Below are positions 59,253 to 64,000 of a stretch of 64,000 nt of DNA, in pieces. Made by a program: the position numbers and the translations under genes. The notes under the pieces were generated by a model, which was not told the DNA's origin, ran no database searches, and saw only the letters and a list, made by a program, of their open reading frames with translations. Numbering within the stretch: position 1 is the first letter of the stretch; every line of letters starts with the position of its first letter. Where the stretch lies: positions 372,001 through 436,000 of the forward strand of contig JNEN01001256.1 in assembly GCA_000697355.1 (NCBI GenBank), read 5' to 3'. The stretch is from Syncephalastrum monosporum B8922 (Eukaryota; Mucoromycota; Mucoromycetes; Mucorales; Syncephalastraceae).

Positions 59253-59861
59253 CGATGACGGGAATACCGTAGGCCTTGGCGACAGCACGGACGTACTAAT
59301 TCAAGTGGATGCATCTTAGAACCGTGGTCATATGATATGGAATATTGCCTAGGTTTACTGCCTAGGTTTTGATGGTACATACCTGAGCACCAGCGACGGC
59401 ACCAATGATGGAGGCCTCCTGGTTCTTGTTGGAGAGACCCTTACCGGCAAAGTAGGCAGCACCACCGTTGGAGAACTGGATGATGATGGGCGACTTGAGG
59501 TCGCGGGCAGCCTCCAGAGCAGCGTTGATGGTGCTATAGATTAACCGCAAAAAGATTTTTAGAATCAGAGTCTTGATCGGTGACCCCGCCGTCTTTCATC
59601 CGAATCCCGCCTTTTCCCAGCAATCGCGCTGATTTTTTCCAGCCACTTGCCCCACGCGCGCAACACTATCGCATTTAACATACCTGGTGGAAGTGCAGTT
59701 GATAGCGGGAATGGCGAACTTCTGCTCACGAGCTGTAAGAGTAAGAGCGGTAAGCTGACTTGGCAACATCAGATACCTTTCTTATCCTTACCATAGTTCA
59801 TAAGCTTGCGGAGGTTGTCACCGGTAACGACACCAGCGGGAACGATATCAAGAAGACCCAT
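58425..59861 (-). CDS. FBA1: Fructose-bisphosphate aldolase, class II
   Basis: Five exons give about 360 aa. The start MGLLDIVPAGVVTGDNLRKL leads to IPAINCTSTS. The zinc-binding and catalytic motifs are present: IPVIVHSDHCAKKLLPW (HxDHC), CALEMEIGITGGEEDG (catalytic region with metal ligands), AAAFGNVHGVYAPGNV, FHGGSGSTEQEI and KMNVDTDTQWAYW. The end is CKDLGNVERL. The enzyme splits fructose 1,6-bisphosphate to two triose phosphates in cytosolic glycolysis. Codon use is strongly C-biased, like OLA1, fitting high expression. The reading is uninterrupted apart from introns at about 59144-59207, 59296-59383, 59534-59682 and 59732-59792. Confidence 0.97.
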
Positions 59862-61441
59862 GTTTGTAGAGTGAGGATGTAAAGTAGAAAAAGATGATCG
59901 CGAAAAGAACACGCCCACACGACGTTTATTTAAAATCACAGATGTCGCTCTTTAGAAACTAGGCGCACAGGAACCCCTATTGCATCATCACTCACCTGTT
60001 CACCTCCGAAAGCGCAAAATAAAAAAAGATGATCGAAAGATTACGCGGAGCAAAATATAAGATAGAGACGCGGCATGGCGTCCCTTGTTCCGATATGGCT
60101 AAAGATATGAACGAGACTTCATAGATCTGGACCTGATATGTGTGACCTTGTCAGGACCAGTGGAATGAAAGACCTGGCAACGTTAAGCTATGTCCTTTGA
60201 ACTTTAGCGTAGTTTTCTGATATTCGTCTTTGAAAGAGCATGTAAATGCGTAAAGCATTGTATTGGAGCCTGACGTGGACGAGATGTATTTTATCAAATA
60301 ACATCAGTATACTGTAATAGCAAACGTTTCGTTGAAAGAAAAGGGCAGCTGGATAACAATGTTTAATCCCGATGCGCAATTTTAACTTGCGTTCCATGAC
60401 TTGTTTTCTCATGATCGAATCATCCTTTGGCGCGTTCGTTTGTTTATGAAACAGAACTCTACTATTCTTTAAAGATATCTATACAAGATGGATTTGACAC
60501 GCTTTGATATGTTCCACGCAAAAAGTATAACCGCGCTCACCAAAAGAGGCAGTCGGTCACACCTAGCCCGCGTCTGGAAAAACTTGTAAACATTGGGAGG
60601 ATCACATCCAACATTTTTGACTCTGGAGATGGTGGTGCCCCTGGCTCGCTCCTCTGCTTTACTCCCATTTTACTCTCTGCTATTTTGTTACATTCTGTCA
60701 AGTAGAGAGATGCGATATAAAAACATTTATGGAAACTTCGAAATGATGATCATATCGCTGTCTCGCCCATTACGTCTCTTTTCACGCTCCCGTTGAAGTG
60801 GTTGATCATCATGAAATATCCGCCACGTGGAGTTATCATCAGCTATGATACGTACTGACACATCCGACGGCAAAACATAGGCCTGCACAGATACAAAGGC
60901 ATATTCTTTTACATACATATATGCATTTACCAGTGTCATAGTCGCTCAGCTCAGACTAAATGACAACCAAAGAAATAGTTAACTTTCCAATTAATTCACT
61001 ATACAATTTGAAGGACTGACAAGAGAAAAAAGGGTGATACGTGCGACATATTACTTTAAGTCAGCGCATCCCATGCTTACCAACTTGCCAAGACGTTATG
61101 CACATAGCCGAGACGATGTACATACAGAGGTTCCAAGGTTTGCGTTGTCAAATCACATACAAGGCACTCGGGAGTTTCAATGCCTCCTTTCTCTTGTCAA
61201 AACCTTCTGACTTGCTAACTTCGTCTGGACTCTCACTCTTCTATAATCAATCAATGTTGTCAGGACATAGACTTGATTCCATACAGTGATTGACTAGCGA
61301 ACATTGGCCTGTTAATTTGAATGTATTTCCATATAAAGAAACTTGTTTCAGACAGCCTATCTTAATCGATTGTACAGTACACTGTCTCGGCGACAGGAGA
61401 ACTTCTTGGCTACAGCTAGGTGCTTCAGCTCAGAGCGCGTC
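59862..61441. other. Intergenic region, no gene seen
   Basis: AT-rich spacer between FBA1 and the accessory gene. It includes the FBA1 leader and promoter (59862 to about 60100). Open frames are short and lack recognisable features. Confidence 0.5.
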
Positions 61442-62403
61442 AAGACCTCGATGCCGGACGGATGCAGCACTACTACCTCTCTGATGTTCCTGTTCAATCT
61501 ATAGTTGTTTAAGTACAAGTCATTGCGCGTCAAGGTGTTCACCGCTTACTTGAGCATTTTTTGAACATCATTGGGATCGATAGAGAGGCCAGCGTAGTCA
61601 ATGGCACATAATCGAATTCTCTTGGTGGTCGCTGCAAGGTAGGAAAACATACTTTAGCCGCGCGGCTAAGTTATACCCAGATAAGTTATATTCTCGCGTA
61701 AGTCATATTCCTTTGATCCCCCGAGCGTATAACTTATGCGCGCGGCTACTGTATCTAAAAAAGAGGAAGTAAGCATGTGTACGGAATCTGACACCTTATG
61801 GTATTACCCTGCGTGCTCCCGTCGAAACGACGCTCCTCGCGGCCACTGTCTCGCGACAAGACGGGGTCGCTGGCTTTGGAGCCGTCTGACACAAATATGC
61901 GTCGACAGTGACACTGTTTCTTCAGCCGTTGTGCCATGCAACTTATCAGTCTTGATCGGCTCGCCTTGTCTTCACCGCCAGGGAATTTCCTGACGTACCC
62001 GACGTTCGCCCAATTGCCCTTGGCCGCTCGCATATGCAGCTTGAATGGCTTGCATTCTTCACGGGCGGTTTCTGCGTTTGAGAGTAAATCAAAAAGTTCA
62101 ACCGATTATGCGAGGATTGATAGCATGTAGAGCTCTCGTCCTCTAGTAGGTGTACCATCGATCTTCCTTTTTTCTTTGTTCTCCAAAGTGGACCTTATGG
62201 CTGTTGAGTAACAAAGCAAATCGTTGCAGGCTCATCGTGTGCTTCAGGACGCGGTAGATACCTTGAATGCTGTAGAAACCTTGTTCATACAGCCCAGTCG
62301 ATTCCTCATCCTCCTTAGTGAACAGAAGTTTGGCGACCTTGACGATGTCACCTCGTGCTTCTTCTGACGAAGAGGTGGTTGCACTTTTGTTTTCGTCTGA
62401 CAT
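61442..62403 (-). CDS. Unrecognised multi-exon protein with cysteine motif
   Basis: Coding quality is suggested by long open blocks in consistent order on the minus strand. They are MSDENKSATTSSSEEARGD... (62403 to about 62200), ETAREECKPFKLHMRAAKGN through MAQRLKKQCHCRRIFVSD and GREERRFDGSTQ (about 62090-61798), and TTKRIRLCAIDYAGLSIDP to VQKMLK (about 61631-61563). A tail of about 22 residues ends at a TGA near 61494, and the sequence continues open in another frame to about 61442. The second and third blocks join cleanly across an intron of about 166 bp (61797-61632) that contains the inverted-repeat element described separately; the last two join over an intron with GTAAGC donor. The first splice is unresolved: AAG|GTATCT near 62254 would work. 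Clustered basic residues with CHC suggest nucleic-acid binding, but I recognise no family. It might belong to a mobile element. Confidence 0.45.
61655..61748. mobile_element. 94-bp inverted-repeat element (MITE-like)
   Basis: The ends at 61655-61676 and 61727-61748 are inverted copies of a 22-base sequence, 20 of 22 matching. The outer sequence is TAGCCGCGCG and the inner TAAGTTATAC. The outermost TA on both sides could be the TA target duplication used by Tc1/mariner elements. The interior carries further copies of the TAAGTTATA motif. There is no coding capacity. It sits in a probable intron of the flanking gene; removing it leaves an intron of about 72 bp, the normal size here. Confidence 0.65.
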
Positions 62404-62789
62404 GTACAAGGAGAATGAGCACAGGTCTTTCAAGTTCCTTTGATAAAGATCCTTTGCTCACATTTCTCTTCGGCATTACTATTTTCTGGGCTCACTGGCT
62501 GTGCTCCCGGGTACGACTTGTGTTAAATGATAGTTCGCAGTGATAGTTTTGCCCATTGCAAGCGGGGTGGGTTTGGCTTAAAGAGGTGATGCAAAAGGTG
62601 TCAGAGAGTATACAAGGACAGTCTGAAAGTAAAGAATCGTTCAATCTGGGACAGTGAATGGGTCTTCATTTTTGAAAAGTCAACCAGGGAGTCGCGTTTA
62701 TTGGCCCAACAGACAATGAGTGCATGCGTACATTGAAGACGTAAATGAGAGACCAAAAAGACGGAGCGTAAAAACATACCGTATAAATC
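62404..62789. other. Spacer between accessory gene and transposase
   Basis: Divergent spacer of 386 bp with no open frame of note. If the transposase belongs to a complete element, its left terminal repeat should lie here, but the partner end is outside the window. Confidence 0.4.
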
Positions 62790-64000
62790 ATGATGAACAT
62801 CCGCTCAGCATTATCGAAGAACACTAAGGATAACCAAGGCACAGACTCCCAACGTATAACGATGCAAGAATTACAAGGCCCACTCAATCATAGCATGGAA
62901 GAAGGCTTGCAAGAAAATCATGACCGAGAAAGTAACCAGGAACAAGTCATTCAGCAAGACGTCCTAATGGGATTCCTTAAGCGACCTTTCCCCTGTCAAA
63001 GGCGGAAAGAATAAAAGGAGTCCTTACCGCAAGCCTACCGCTGAGCACAAGAAGATGGCCATTAGACTTGCGTACCTGGAGCATACTCAGGTGGATGACA
63101 TAGCCAAGCAGCTTGAGTATGATCCCACGAGCTTCAGAAGATTCTTGCTGGACAATAGAAATAGACCAAGACCACGCATAAACTCCCAAAATCGGTCGTA
63201 AACGGAGTTCCTGGTTTCTGGACCTTTTTCGAGACAGAGATCGCGCCTGAGTTATCATTTGTTTTCCATTATCGTGTCAATCATTCTATCCTACTACGAT
63301 GCTTGCGGACACTACCTTTCCGAACCGGTCTCTCCAACGGTGATTGTCGTTGGTCATTGACTATCAAGAGTCCTCCTCAGGCACAAACGACCAGGCTGCA
63401 GATGACTACGTCTGGACTTTGCCTGAAGACATGGTGTTACATTTTGAATCACATTACATATATCATCATATCTACAAATTTTAATCAAAATTTACGTACC
63501 TGGACAACGGGCAGATGAACGTCCATCAGGCCGCCCAAAAAGCCTGCATCAGCAAGTCCGTGGCTTACGAGCTCAGCCATTTGAGGGACAAGTGTCCTGG
63601 CATCCTTCCTGGATTCAAGCCGAGAAGCCAAGTCCGCTTGAGTGAGCTCTCTAGGGATCACGAACTTTTCCTCAAGGATTACCTTGAAAACTTTGGGCCG
63701 AACCTCATCCTGAAGCAAGTGGCTGATACTGTCAATAACAGCACGGAATGTAAGTTTAAGTTTAAGCCTCAAGACGTCAGTGAAATGAAGGCATGTCTAA
63801 GTCTGAATACATATAATAATAGGCCAGATGACCAGAAGCGCTGTCAAATCGTACTTGGAGGAAACACTCTCGTTCACAATCGAGATTGTCACTCCTCCTT
63901 CCGATGCCGACTCGCAGATGGAAGCCAGAAAGTCGTTCGTTGCTTCTTTGGTGCAGCATGGTGTGGCGTACGAGTCCAACTGCCTGTTCTTTGGCGGTTG
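62790..64000 (+). mobile_element. Broken Tc1/IS630-like transposase gene (runs off right edge)
   Basis: Three coding blocks on the plus strand. The first (62790-63014, MMNIRSALSKNTKDNQ...) continues into PTAEHKKMAIRLAYLEHTQ and DDIAKQLEYDPTSFRRFL only after a one-base frame change near 62967. The second holds DYQESSSGTND and LPEDMVLHFESHY (63360-63481) and meets an in-frame TAA at 63482. The third carries an HTH, FTYLDNGQMNVHQAAQKACI then KSVAYELSHL, continuing to LILKQVADTVNNST. It is joined by an intron (about 63749-63822, donor GTAAGT) to SAVKSYLEETLSFTIEIVTP and SLVQHGVAYESNCLFFGG. The order HTH, linker, then the strand where the first DDE Asp sits is that of Tc1/mariner-IS630 transposases. 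At the Asp-Glu position the sequence reads Gly-Gly. Frame change, stop and altered residue suggest a dead copy. Confidence 0.6.

Noticed and set aside
1..64000. tRNA, rRNA, CRISPR arrays, bacterial-type operons
   Set aside because: No T-loop/acceptor-stem pattern was recognised by eye, no spaced repeats were seen, and all genes are eukaryotic with introns. A tRNA scan could still find something missed.

Overview
This window is nuclear DNA of an intron-rich filamentous fungus, most likely an early-diverging lineage (Mucoromycota, probably Mucorales). The grounds are many short GT-AG introns (about 40-110 bp), pyrimidine-rich leaders in front of start codons, a Skt5/Chs4-type chitin synthase activator, Rho1, a GT71-type mannosyltransferase, and a BRCA1-like RING/BRCT protein that most Ascomycota lack. 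The species call is inference; no rRNA, tRNA or CRISPR was found.

Layout. 1-13 kb: a partial unknown gene at the left edge; a BRCA1-like RING-RanBP2 zinc finger-BRCT gene (-) divergent from symplekin/Pta1 (+); a Rho-family GTPase (+); a short-chain dehydrogenase (+). 13-23 kb: OLA1 (+) convergent with HSP104 (-); a GT71-like mannosyltransferase (+); then a decayed full-length copy of the short-chain dehydrogenase in inverted orientation. 23-36 kb: CTF18 (+) with an E2F/MBF-like promoter site; COPI beta' subunit SEC27 (-); the Rps3 arginine methyltransferase SFM1 (+); a Sel1-repeat CaaX protein resembling Skt5/Chs4 (-). 36-46 kb: an ankyrin-DysF-FYVE protein (-), a Yippee protein (+), mitochondrial ribosomal mL53 (-), RHO1 (+), an MFS transporter (-). 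47-60 kb: D-2-hydroxyglutarate/D-lactate dehydrogenase (+), mitochondrial ribosomal uL23m (-), a GH29 alpha-L-fucosidase (-), a C2-plus-lipase_3 protein (-), and class II fructose-bisphosphate aldolase (-). 61-64 kb: an accessory tail with an unrecognised gene carrying a 94-bp inverted-repeat element in a probable intron, and a broken Tc1/IS630-type transposase running off the right edge.

Most genes are housekeeping and their order reflects no operon. Several converge on the cell surface: Rho1 and a second Rho GTPase (both with C-terminal CaaX boxes), the CaaX-tailed chitin synthase regulator, a Golgi mannosyltransferase and a secreted fucosidase. The most unusual observations are the reading-frame break in the RING finger of the BRCA1-like gene at an A9 tract, the inverted dehydrogenase pseudogene, two probable GC-AG introns, and the mobile-element remnants at the right end. 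I did not find a clearly new multi-gene system.
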